Notes under the pieces: model-generated | The model's database searches: none | Told to the model about the DNA's origin: nothing | The model's input: only the letters and a program-made list of their open reading frames with translations | Part shown: piece after piece, positions 34,065 through 42,203 of the stretch | How positions within the stretch are numbered: position 1 is the stretch's first letter | How the letters are laid out: each line of letters opens with the position of its first letter | Made by a program: the position numbers and the translations under genes | Assembly (NCBI GenBank): GCA_963575745.1 | Contig: CAUYUJ010016477.1 | Location: 211,907 to 275,906 of the forward strand | Direction of reading: 5' to 3' | DNA from: Prorocentrum cordatum | Lineage: Eukaryota; Sar; Dinophyceae; Prorocentrales; Prorocentraceae | DNA length: 64,000 nucleotides

Positions 34065-34450
34065 GAGTTCTCAATCCTTGAAATTTAATGCCCTTGAGCC
34101 CGTAAGCCCCGGAACCCTTCAACCCTCGAACAATTAAACCCTTTGAGGCCTTCAGCCCTCAAACACCTCGCCCACGTGGACCCGTGAGTTCTTGAACCCT
34201 CGAGCCCAGAAGCCGTGAATTTCTTGCGCCCATCGAAGCCTTGAGCCTTGAACCACATAAACACTCACCCCCTAAAGCCCTTCAGCCCTTGAGCCCTTCA
34301 GCCATGAAGCTTATAATCATTTGGATGTTAAATAAACCTCAAACCCTTCATCTCTTGAGCCTTGAAGCGCTTAAACCCTGCAGCCCTTGAGCCCTTGGGC
34401 CCTTCAACCGCCTGGAAACCCTTAAACCCTCAAGCCCTCGAACCCTTGCA
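34065..34450. repeat. Degenerate CCCTTGARC repeat
   Basis: The words CCCTTGAGC, CCCTTCAAC, CCCTCGAAC and CCTTGAACC recur every 8-15 bp over almost 400 bp. The word is similar in length to, but not the same as, the CCCTAAA plant-type telomere repeat. Confidence 0.7.
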
Positions 34451-34590
34451 ATGACATCCCCAGACAAACCTGATGCAAATTCCAAACCGGGCAATCATGC
34501 TAGCTGCCGGAATACACGTCGTAAACATATTATTTAGTTGTCGTAGATCGTAACACCGCCTCGAAATTGGAATCATATAATGACGTTATT

Positions 34591-34700
34591 GGCCTTCTAT
34601 TTTTCTCCAGCACAAGCTTGAGAGGGCGCTGGGGCGAGGCACCGGCAACAGTGACAACAGAACGCAGCAACATCGAACAAGTAAAAAACTCTGGGCCCGT
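34591..34700 (-). repeat. Element 1 terminal repeat B2
   Basis: Copy of B1 with several mismatches and small indels near its inner end. It forms the 3' terminus in element orientation and is separated from A2 by about 60 bp. Confidence 0.88.
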
Positions 34701-34761
34701 TAAATTCTGAATTCGTGTGGGATTGAAAGGCGGAAGAGCAGAGAGGGGAGGGAGGGTCGGG

Positions 34762-34835
34762 CGGCTCGCGCGGCTGATTAGATCCAACGGTTGCGGATCA
34801 ACAAATTGACAGGCCAACCCGATAAACTATCTCCA
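34762..34835 (-). repeat. Element 1 internal repeat A2
   Basis: Copy of A1, separated from B1 by one base. The stop codon of the methyltransferase frame (34827-34829) lies inside it. Confidence 0.9.
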
Positions 34836-35800
34836 AGGCCTTCTATTTTTCTCCAGCACAAGATTGAGAGGGCGCTGGGGCGAGGCATCGGCAACAGTGA
34901 CAACAGAACGCAGCAGCATCGAACAAGTAACAAAACATTCTGGGCCATATTCACGTCCAGATTCATTAGTGCACTGGTAATACCGCTTAGCAGTTACAAA
35001 TGTCCCACAACCGAGAGAGCCTACGATTATTTGACGCTCTACAAGAGACTCGGCAAGGATCTTGCACAGCGCCTTGGGGTAAGGCTGTGCAACTGCCGTC
35101 CAAAACTGGCCACGGGGGGCCTTGCCCTCCAACGCTTGGTGAGGCCTCTGGGACCTCTCACAAATGCCTTTACCGTGGCACTTTCGCCCAAGAAGCTCCG
35201 AAGAAACGTGGCAGAGGCGAAGCCGTGTTCGTTTACGCCGCGGCTCACCCCACATACAAAAGTCCGTGAACACGTCGTGAACATTGGGGAGCCTACCGAG
35301 ACCTAGCACAGGCGGACACAGCCAAAGACGAGAAAAAGCAGGATCCTCGAGCCCTCCAGGGATCCCTCTAGCGTGAGCTAACTTAGTAAGCACAACAGAG
35401 ACACGCATCAAACGGTTACCCAACTGCACTCGCATTTGATCGGGACCTGAGAGGCCCGGCAGTCCAAGAGGAAACTCTTTGGACCTCAAAGGTCCTGGCC
35501 CAGACTTGGTATACCAACGGGCCAACGAGAAAGAAGTGCACGGGGTTCCTAACCACAAGATGCTCATCTCACCACTGAGAATCCATCCTTTCAGAACTTC
35601 GACACTGGACGCCTTGGTGAAGTCAAACTGCGCTCCTCGAATGATGTCCCACTCGACCGTGGGGACTCCTCTGGCGCGAAGCGCCGAGGCGAGGCGGCCT
35701 GACCCAGCGAAGACCTCGACGGCGACCCTATCCCGCCCCAGGCGCACTCTGTGGAGCGTCGCGTTGAGCAGTTGGCGAACAGCTGCGGCAGCCTCTGCAT
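34827..35800 (-). CDS. Cytosine-C5-methyltransferase-like domain of element 1
   Basis: The domain begins about QLLNATLHRVRLGRDRVAVE. Motif I is EVFAGSGRLASALRARG (35690-35735, the D/E-x-F-x-G-x-G SAM-binding loop). Motif IV is GTPCTSFSLAR with the candidate catalytic Cys at 35538-35540. GGLEDPAFSRLW (about 35325-35370) takes the place of the ENV-type motif VI, with Glu kept. The domain is ~285 residues and then runs through B1 into A2. DIRS and PAT elements usually carry an adenine (Dam-like) methylase, so a C5-type domain here is different; cytosine methylases in dinoflagellate retrotransposons have been reported for other element types. It might methylate the element's own copies. Target-recognition region and activity are unknown. 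Confidence 0.7.
34837..34945 (-). repeat. Element 1 repeat B1
   Basis: GGCCTTCTATTTTTCTCCAG, then GGCGCTGGGGCGAGGCATCG and GACAACAGAACGCAGCAGCA, match B2 at 34591-34700. The C-terminal ~35 codons of the methyltransferase frame overlap it. Confidence 0.9.
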
Positions 35801-36922
35801 GCTGAGTCGCGGCCGCTCCTGCACCACGGGCGGCACCTTCGCCACTTGCAGCGCCAGGCGGCCGTGCTTCTCGTACCTTCGTGCGGACAGGCGAGCTCGC
35901 CACCTGCCTCTCTTGGCCACCTCCTCGAGTGACCTCCTTCCCACGATTCGATTGTGGCTTGCTCCTCCACGCCGCAGGCAGTGCAGCGTGGCACCGAGGC
36001 TTTGAAGTCCCAGCACCGCCGGCGCGCCCTCGAGCTCCTCGCGCAGCTGCGCGTAACCGAAACTCCACAGCGGCTCGCGGGGCTCCAGCCGCGCCTTCAG
36101 ATCCCTGAGCGCGGGCGTAAGCCACTGGAGCTCGGGCGCGTCCAGCGGCAGCGAGTCGTCCAGCTCGCCAGTCTTGCTGGGCACCAACAGCTCTTCTGGG
36201 TGAAGCAGCAGCGTCCACCGGCGAAACCCGCCCTGCAGCCCTGCAGCCGGCGGCGCCAGCTGAAACGCTTTCATCGCCAGGAGCTCCCCGGGCCGAAGGT
36301 AGCAGTGGAACATGAGGCAGAGAGCACGCGCCATCGCCACCTCCCGCTTCAGCAGCAGGATCTCCAGCACGCCGCAGAGCACCAGCCATGGGAGCGGCGG
36401 CCGAGAGTGGCCGGGCCGCTTGCGCTTCCAGCCCAGCAGCGCCCGGCTGCTCCTCGGCAGCGCCACCCGCAGGGGCCGCCCCAGCGCCGGTCGCGCCCAG
36501 AGCGCCGCCGACAACAGCTTCGCAGCCCTGTTCGGGCGCACTCCCTGCGCGAACTCGTCGTTCAGGTACTGCAGCAGTGCGTCGTCCCACTCCAGCGCGC
36601 TCCAGCTGGGAAGCGTCTCCACTCCGAGCCAGTTGCAGAGGCCACTGAGGCACTTCAGGTAGTTCTGCTGGGTAGAGGGCCTCACCGCCTCCAGCTCCAG
36701 TCCTGACGCGCTCGAGCCCAGGAGGCGGTGCCACGGCAAGGCCGTCGACCTCCGGGTCGCGGCAGCGGGCCCGGGGCGTCGGGCACTGGCCCTCGCCTGG
36801 CCCGAGCGCGCACGACCCGGCGAGCCCAGGAGGCGCTTTCGCCCATGGCCGCTCGCCGGCGCGCTCGGCGCAGGCAGCGGCTGCGCACTCGGGGCGGCTG
36901 CCACGAGCTGACGGCGCTCCAT
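35591..36922 (-). CDS. Tyrosine recombinase of element 1
   Basis: The frame opens with an ATG overlapping the end of RNase H and runs 443 codons; meaningful to about residue 385. The N-terminal core-binding part includes RPSTQQNYLKCLSGLCNWLG. Catalytic residues are visible: Arg210 in CYLRPGELLAMKAF, Lys250 in LLVPSKTGELDD, His314 and Arg317 in LHCLRRGGASHN, Trp341 and the nucleophile Tyr350 in RRYEKHGRLAL. All positions expected for an active YR are kept. Known role: integrates circular double-stranded cDNA by strand exchange through a 3'-phosphotyrosine. The last ~55 codons lose homology where the methyltransferase begins in another frame (about 35780), so the two domains may once have been one protein. 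Confidence 0.88.
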   Translation of the reverse strand: MERRQLVAAAPSAQPLPAPSAPASGHGRKRLLGSPGRARSGQARASARRPGPAAATRRSTALPWHRLLGSSASGLELEAVRPSTQQNYLKCLSGLCNWLGVETLPSWSALEWDDALLQYLNDEFAQGVRPNRAAKLLSAALWARPALGRPLRVALPRSSRALLGWKRKRPGHSRPPLPWLVLCGVLEILLLKREVAMARALCLMFHCYLRPGELLAMKAFQLAPPAAGLQGGFRRWTLLLHPEELLVPSKTGELDDSLPLDAPELQWLTPALRDLKARLEPREPLWSFGYAQLREELEGAPAVLGLQSLGATLHCLRRGGASHNRIVGRRSLEEVAKRGRWRARLSARRYEKHGRLALQVAKVPPVVQERPRLSMQRLPQLFANCSTRRSTECAWGGIGSPSRSSLGQAASPRRFAPEESPRSSGTSFEERSLTSPRRPVSKF

Positions 36923-37290
36923 CGCCCCGCAAACGGCGAGGCTCGAACCGCCTTGAAGGACCGTCGGCGGGGTTCCACTCTGAAGGAATCCATCGCGCTG
37001 ACACGCGACAAGACGATGCGAGCTGAAGAGCTGTCAAGTGTCTCAACTGAGCGAGGATGGGAAAATCCGAAGCTCTTTCTTTTGCAACTGCACAGCAAAT
37101 ACACATGCTGTCTGACAAGAAGAGAAGCCTGCACCCATGATGCGCCACTCGCCGCACCTGCCGCCGCATGGCCCACAGCAGCGCCTCGCCCCCCAGAAGG
37201 TGGATGGGGGCGGGCACGATGGCGCCACCGTCTCGAGTCCACGGTCTCCCACGAGTCGGCCTTGCAGAAGTCCGACGGCACGTCGGGGAA
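36905..37290 (-). pseudogene. RNase H C-terminal part of element 1 (frame-shifted)
   Basis: It continues RNase H in the next frame: HLLGGEALLWAMRRQVRRV supplies the catalytic Glu, LLFLSDSMCICCAVAKERAS the second Asp, and RWIPSEWNPADGPSRRFEP the C-terminal Asp-containing N-x-A-D-x-P-S-R box typical of YR retroelements. The whole active site is present once the one-base frame change near 37250 is allowed for. Confidence 0.75.
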
Positions 37291-39140
37291 CGGAGAGTCG
37301 CCAACGGCACCTTCACGCAAGGCGCGTGCACGCGAGCCTTCGGCCACCAGCTCGTGCTCCTTGAACCTCCAGCGCTCTCTAACTCGGCCGATGCGCCCGA
37401 CGTCATGGGGGTCCGCGGAGCGCTCCACCGCGCCCAAGCCAGTCATTGAGGCGTCCACGGCCATCGCGCTGGGGGCCCAGGCGCCGCGCAGGTCCGCCCA
37501 CGCCATCGGCAGCAGCGCTCGCATCCAGGTCAGCTCTCGGCGCACCGAAGGCCAGAGCCGCACGCGACGGGCGTGGCACTTGCTGACAAAGACGTAGGAC
37601 GCACTGAGCAAGCTGAGCACCTCGCGTCGTAGCAGTAGCACGTACGTCAAGTGCCCGATCAGCCGCTCTAGCTCGGCTCCCGTCAGGAGGGGGTGCTTCA
37701 GGATGTAGTCCAGACTCATGACTAGCCTCCAGTACCGCTTGGGCGCGATGTGGATCGCCCCCTTCGCCCCGTCGATGTGGGGCCCGAGCAGGTCCACGTC
37801 AACTTGCGGCCCCGAAATGTCGTGAGTAGTCAGACCGCGTCCCCTCAGCTGCCTCTCCATCGAGTCGCCGTCGAGCTGGACTGTCTCCTTTACGGTCCCC
37901 AGCGAGGCGAAGTTGTCGATGTACAGGAGAGCAGCGGGCTCACGCCCGGCGACAGCAGGCGCGCAGAGGCGATTGCAGATCCAGCGGCGGACCCCTTGCG
38001 GACCCGCCCGCAGCAGCTCCGCGTTCGCTGCCTGCGCCAGCGCCGCGGCCCAGCTCCAGCCCATCGGCACCACGCGCACCTGGAAGTGAACGAAGTCGTC
38101 CTCGGGCGGAAACAAGCGGCGCAGGCTCCGCGGCAGCAGCTTCCGAGGCACCGCAGGTAACACGAAGTCGGCCCTCAGGTCGTCGGGCAGCAAGAACTGG
38201 TAGTAGCAGTTCTCGACATCGCCCTCACTGACCCACAACCGCTGGCCTGCAGGCAACTCAAGATCACCCAGGGCCTGAGGGGAAGCCAGAGCAACACTAT
38301 CTGGAAGTACAAACTGCGAATTCGTCTTCCGAGGATCGAAGATGATCCGCAACGAGCCGTCCTTCTTACGCACAGAGAAGACTCCCACAAAACTGCGAAC
38401 CTCAGTCGCCGGCTCGACGACGCCCGATTCATATGCACAGATCAAAAACTCGGCGTACTTGCTGGGCGACCTCGCCAGGATGGGGTCCATCGCAGGGCCC
38501 AACTCGTCCACCCCTGCCGCCACGTCCTTTGTACACACTGCTGGTAGCCGAATAGCGCGGCCACTATCCTCCAGCAACTTCTGGTAGTGGTCGGGCAGGC
38601 AGCTGACGAGGTCGATCGCCTGGTTACCGACCGCCGGCAGGGCAAGCCTGCCGCGCTGGTAGGTCGCGAACTCTCCGGCGACAACACCTGCAACGGCGTA
38701 GCCGGAACCGCAGCCCCGACGCGCAGACCACGCTCCCGAGGCGGTGAGGTCGTCGGGCGGCGGCGGCACGGCAAAGTAGGCCCGGGCCAAGCTGGCCACA
38801 GCCTGGCGCTGGATAGCACCTGGCAGCACTTTGGGGCCCCACTTCTCGCCGCGGCCGCCCAGCACGTTGAGCGTCGAGATGCCGTCCTGCAGCCGCGCCA
38901 CAGCAGCTCGTCGGCGCGAGCGCCGCCGATCCGCACAGCGCGACACACCCAGGCCAGCTGGCGAGAGCCCCTCCAGAAGATCAGCCAGGCAGCGCCCAGA
39001 TGGCAACGGCAGCAAGTCCCGAGCCCAGTCTAGGCCTTCACCTGCAACGCCGGGGCGGCCCGCCATCCTCCTCAAGCGGGCAGCCCCCCCCTTTGCAGAA
39101 TGGGCGGCGGCCGGGGGCCTCCGCCGCCCGTGGCAGCTCA
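37240..39140 (-). CDS. Reverse transcriptase and N-terminal RNase H of element 1
   Basis: This lies in a frame open from 40191 to 36682, but only this interior part is meaningful. RT landmarks are SLRIIFDPRKTN (about 38350), GDVENCYYQFLLP as motif A with the catalytic Asp (about 38215), VVPMGWSWAAALAQ (about 38060), and LLYIDNFASLG at 37905-37925 as motif C. Motif C reads YIDN, so the second Asp of the usual Y-x-D-D is Asn. IHIAPKRYWRLVMSLDYILK follows as thumb. RNase H begins with AVDASMTGLGAVE (about 37455). The frame loses homology near 37250, in the middle of RNase H. It would reverse-transcribe the element RNA. Confidence 0.8.
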
Positions 39141-39800
39141 AGCAGCGCCACCCCCCGGCCCGCCACCGTTCTTCTTCGGGCGCCTGGGGGGCTTCTCGTC
39201 GTTCTTGCCGCTTCCAACACCTGGAGCAACGTCGGTCGAGCGGGCCAGCTGCCGCTCCTCCTTCGCCTTGCGGCGCTCCTTGAGCACCGCGCTCTCCTCG
39301 GGCAGCTTCTGGGAGATCCAGGACTCTAGAGCAGGCGCCACAAGAGCACGGCCATGGCGGCCCTCCTCGCCCATGAACATCCTGTCGTTGTCGAGGTGGC
39401 CGCTGTCGCCACCCGCCTTGGCCGCGATGAGCATGCGGGCGTACCTCTCCTCGAGCAGCTGGTAGCGCCTGCCCGCAAGCTCCATCGACGCAAGCTCGCA
39501 GAAGTTTAGCTGGTCGTACGTCAGAGCGTACTCGAAGAGCCGGCTCAAGGACTCGTGCTCCCCGACGCCCCAATCGCTGGGGCCCAAGCCCAACAGCTGT
39601 CTCCACCAGAAGTGGCGGCGCACGGGCGTGAGCTCCTGCCGAGCGATCTCCCGCGCCAGCCACTCCGCCGTCCTCGGGCCGCTGATCGGCCAGTCCTCGA
39701 ACGCCGTCGTTGTGGTCAGCGATGCAGCCTCCTTGTAGGACGATGCCGCTGGCTGGCCGTCTCGTACTTCGCCGGGGGGGTGCGCAGCTCGTTGGACACA
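39138..39800 (-). pseudogene. Gag-region C-terminal part of element 1 (frame-shifted)
   Basis: It continues the gag region in a second frame. FEDWPISGPRTAEWLAREIA, FWWRQLLGLGPSDWGVGEHE and FEYALTYDQLNFCELASMEL form an alpha-helical block, followed by GRRYQLLEERYARM and a basic K/R-rich tail (RPKKNGGGPGGG). No zinc knuckle is seen here, though the next frame begins with a CLSC word. The frame stops at 39138 and coding continues in a third frame. The open stretch upstream of 39800 in this frame is a shadow of the preceding frame. Confidence 0.55.
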
Positions 39801-40411
39801 GGCTCCGCCGCCCCCACCTCCCTGGGCGTAGGCATCTGCTGGCCCGGCCTGAAGAAGGCGCAGGCCACGAAGACGTCGCCCACCAGGGCCACTCCACGAT
39901 CTCCTCGATGGCAGCCTGCCTCCAGCTCCGCGTCGCCGACGCGCTCGCCCAGCCTGGCACAGCCGCGGTTCTCCGAGTACCGCCATCCTCCTTCGCCCGA
40001 GCTCGGCACGCCCTCCAGCGCCAGCGGCGGAGGCGCGCCCGTGGACGGCGGCGGCGGCGGCGGAGAAGCGGCCAGGCCCAAGTCGCGCCTCTCCTGCAAG
40101 GCCAGCTCCGCGCCATCCGCCTGGAGCCGCAGGCTCTCCTCGCGGTGCAGCGGGCCCTGGGACGAGTTCCTGAACAGGTGCGTGGGCCCACGGTTCCAGC
40201 CGATCGGCAGGCCTCCCATGGGACCCAGCAACACGAGGCTCTCGACGCCCTCCTGGAGGTCCTCGAGGTACATGTCTCTCTCGGGGGTGGTCACCACCCA
40301 GGAGCCTTCGTGCACGTGCGCGCACAGCAGGCGCTCATGCCACAACAACTCACGCGGGTCCTCGTCGTAGGAGACGAGCACTCGCTGGCCCTGACGAAGA
40401 TGATATGACAT
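39716..40411 (-). CDS. Gag-region N-terminal part of element 1
   Basis: The 231-residue frame starts MSYHLRQGQRVLVSYDEDPR, overlapping the end of the membrane-protein frame in a different register. The segment LWHERLLCAHVHEGSWVVTT and PERDMYLEDL is a compact, probably beta-rich block seen at the start of dinoflagellate retroelement polyproteins. Residues ~110-125 are a proline run. After about residue 215 homology passes to another frame (GQPAASSYKEAASL), so the stop at 39716 is probably beyond a one-base frame change near 39760. The role as a structural or gag-like protein is inferred from position. Confidence 0.5.
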   Translation of the reverse strand: MSYHLRQGQRVLVSYDEDPRELLWHERLLCAHVHEGSWVVTTPERDMYLEDLQEGVESLVLLGPMGGLPIGWNRGPTHLFRNSSQGPLHREESLRLQADGAELALQERRDLGLAASPPPPPPSTGAPPPLALEGVPSSGEGGWRYSENRGCARLGERVGDAELEAGCHRGDRGVALVGDVFVACAFFRPGQQMPTPREVGAAEPVSNELRTPPAKYETASQRHRPTRRLHR

Positions 40412-40775
40412 CGCTTCCGTCGGTCAGGCACGGAGTCCCTGAGCCCTCAGACGTGGCACGACCCTCCGAGCTCCTCAAGCACCACCAGCCACAGGAGGCA
40501 GCAGCCGCGAACCCTGCCAGGAAAGCCAGCACCGCCACCAGGAAGACCACCAGCCCAGGATAGCCCGAGCACTCTGGGGGCGGGCACGGCGCCGGCACCG
40601 TGAGGTTGGCGGGCCCGCACCTCTGCAGCTGCCCCTCCAGCAGGCGCAGCAGCTCACGGTCCACCGCGAACCCGTCTCCCAGCTCGACCTGGCAGGTACA
40701 GCGCTGGCCGTACCACAGGCTGCCCAGGTGTGCCAAGCCGCCTGCGCCAGCAGCGGCAGCCCTCGCCCACTCCAT
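40350..40775 (-). CDS. Small single-pass membrane protein of element 1
   Basis: The 141-residue frame opens with an ATG 15 bp inside A1. Residues 1-70 carry six cysteines (C26, C28, C53, C64, C69 and nearby). Residues 73-95 (PGLVVFLVAVLAFLAGFAAA) form an uninterrupted hydrophobic segment with no charged residue, followed by CGWWCLR and a Ser/Gly-rich tail. Without a cleavable signal, the topology cannot be fixed. Its last 62 bases overlap the start of the next frame. The N-terminal pattern LWYGQRCTC...LLEGQLQRCG matches my recollection of first ORFs of dinoflagellate retroelements, but its function is unknown. A membrane anchor is not part of classical DIRS or Ngaro elements. Confidence 0.6.
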   Translation of the reverse strand: MEWARAAAAGAGGLAHLGSLWYGQRCTCQVELGDGFAVDRELLRLLEGQLQRCGPANLTVPAPCPPPECSGYPGLVVFLVAVLAFLAGFAAAASCGWWCLRSSEGRATSEGSGTPCLTDGSDVISSSSGPASARLLRRGPA

Positions 40776-40790
40776 GGAGGGGCGAACTAC

Positions 40791-40864
40791 CGGCTCGCGC
40801 GGCTGATTAGATCCGACGGTTGCGGATCAACAAACTGACAGGCCAACCCGATAAACTATCTCCA
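40791..40864 (-). repeat. Element 1 terminal repeat A1
   Basis: 74 bp starting CGGCTCGCGCGGCTGATTAG matches A2 (34762-34835) with two mismatches. In element orientation it is the 5' terminus and lies 15 bp upstream of the first start codon. Confidence 0.9.
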
Positions 40865-40974
40865 TGGGCCAATTGGAATTAATACCAATTTGTATTTTCG
40901 AGCCGGTTGGAGCATGTACCAGTCGGTTGGGCTTGGTCCTGGTCTGTTTTAATTAGTGCCGCATGCGGTCTGGC

Positions 40975-41650
40975 CCGCCCCGGGATCCTCCTGCGGCTCC
41001 AAGACGGCCCCTGAGGGCTCCAAGGCGACCAAGAAAGGCCTAAGAGACCCCTCGCTCCAGCCATAAGAAGGCCTTAAGAAGCCCCAACCATGGTCCAACT
41101 CGCCTCCGAGGAGGTCTACGATGCCTCGACGACGCCCCAAGAAGCGCCCACGAGGCTCCTCAAGAGCGCTCCGACGGGCAGGATTAAATCAATGAGCGTC
41201 CTCTGGTTTTTCAAAAAAGTTTTTGGCGTCTTTGCCACTTCTGCTTCCCAGCGCTCCAAGACGGCCCAAGAGGCCTCAAATATCGCCCCCAGATGGCCCA
41301 AAAAGACCCGCATGAAGTCCCCAAGACGACCCACGGGGGCCCCTAAGCAGCCCTAGAGACTTTCCAGAAGGCCCCAAGAGACCCCAGGGTCCCCCCCCGA
41401 ACCTAAAAGGGGTCCTCAAGAGGGAGCGCGAACAGACATTTCGACCTTCCCCCCTCCAAATGGTACCCAGGGTCCCCAATACGTTCCCCAAGAGGCCCCA
41501 CATGGCCCCAAAGAGGCTCATACAAAAAATCCACGAGGAACCCACGAGGCCCCAAAGAGGCCCAGACGTGGCCCCAAGAGGGACTCATGAGGCCCCAAGA
41601 GACCCCCAAGAGACTTCAAACACGCGTCCACAAAACCCCGAAAGGCATTT
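40975..41650. repeat. AAGATGGCC-type repeat domain
   Basis: Words CCAAGACGGCCC, CCCCAAGAGG and CCACGAGGCCCC recur. A diverged TAAATCAATGAG...GGTTTTTCAAAAA box near 41185-41225 matches the CATTGATTTT box of 3.4-6.4 kb. Confidence 0.6.
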
Positions 41651-42120
41651 TCAACATACCATTATGTGCATCCTGTCCGCCGACCCTTTCTGGGTCGTCC
41701 TCCCCCAGAAGACCCCCCACTGCAAACCTTGCCCGGTCCAAACACTTCAATAACAAATTCAAGCATCCGGTGCCATCCAAGAGGGCTCCAAACAGGCACC
41801 CGGAGAGGCTCACAAGAGCCTCACAAGAAGTCCAGCACCGGGACCGCGAACTCACATCTCCAGCTCTCCCTTGAAGATGGATAGGCCCCCAGTAATACCT
41901 CCCTGTGGGCCCCCGGAGGCCTCGCGGAGACTCCAGCAAGTGGCCTGGACGCCCCCTCGAGGCCCCGCAGAGGCCCGCAAGATGCCCCACGAGGCCTCCA
42001 GCATGTCACCCACGCGCGTGCGCGTGTGTGCCCAGCGTCCTGTGCAAGCTCTTCGGCACCGCCTGCACCCCGGGCTCCGCCCGCTCCGGCCGCCTGAGGC
42101 CCCGCCTTCCCGTGCCCTGT
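41651..42120. repeat. Mixed GC-word repeat
   Basis: It opens with a CCGCCGACCCTTTCTGGGTC hairpin word related to element T (41678-41697) and continues with CCCCACGAGGCCTCC and GCCCGCAAGATGCC words. No gene was recognised. Confidence 0.45.
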
Positions 42121-42123
42121 CTC

Positions 42124-42203
42124 CCTAATTAAAGCTGTGCGTAGCTCGCCTAGCTTTTAGCAGAAGAGGTTCGCTCTCGCCCCGCCGACCAAAAAGTGTG
42201 TGC
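42124..42203. other. 75-bp conserved sequence, copy 2
   Basis: GCTGTGCGTAGCTCGCCTAG and GAGGTTCGCTCTCGCCCCGC match 22372-22450, while flanks differ. Candidate small RNA gene or SINE head. Confidence 0.4.

Larger units (their letters stand above)
34591..40864 (-). mobile_element. YR retrotransposon 1 (split direct repeats, encodes a methyltransferase-like domain)
   Basis: Read on the minus strand the order is A1 (40864-40791), coding region, B1 (34945-34837), A2 (34835-34762), B2 (34700-34591). A1-ORFs-B1-A2-B2 is the split-direct-repeat arrangement of Ngaro/PAT-type retrotransposons, which integrate by a tyrosine recombinase rather than a DDE integrase. Coding blocks in order are a small membrane protein, gag-like region, reverse transcriptase, RNase H, tyrosine recombinase and C5-methyltransferase-like domain. 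The frame changes at about 39760, 39140, 37250, 36910 and 35780. A 9-bp AATTGGAAT word occurs just outside both ends (34565 and 40871), which may be chance. The element is structurally complete but probably coding-defective. Confidence 0.85.
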
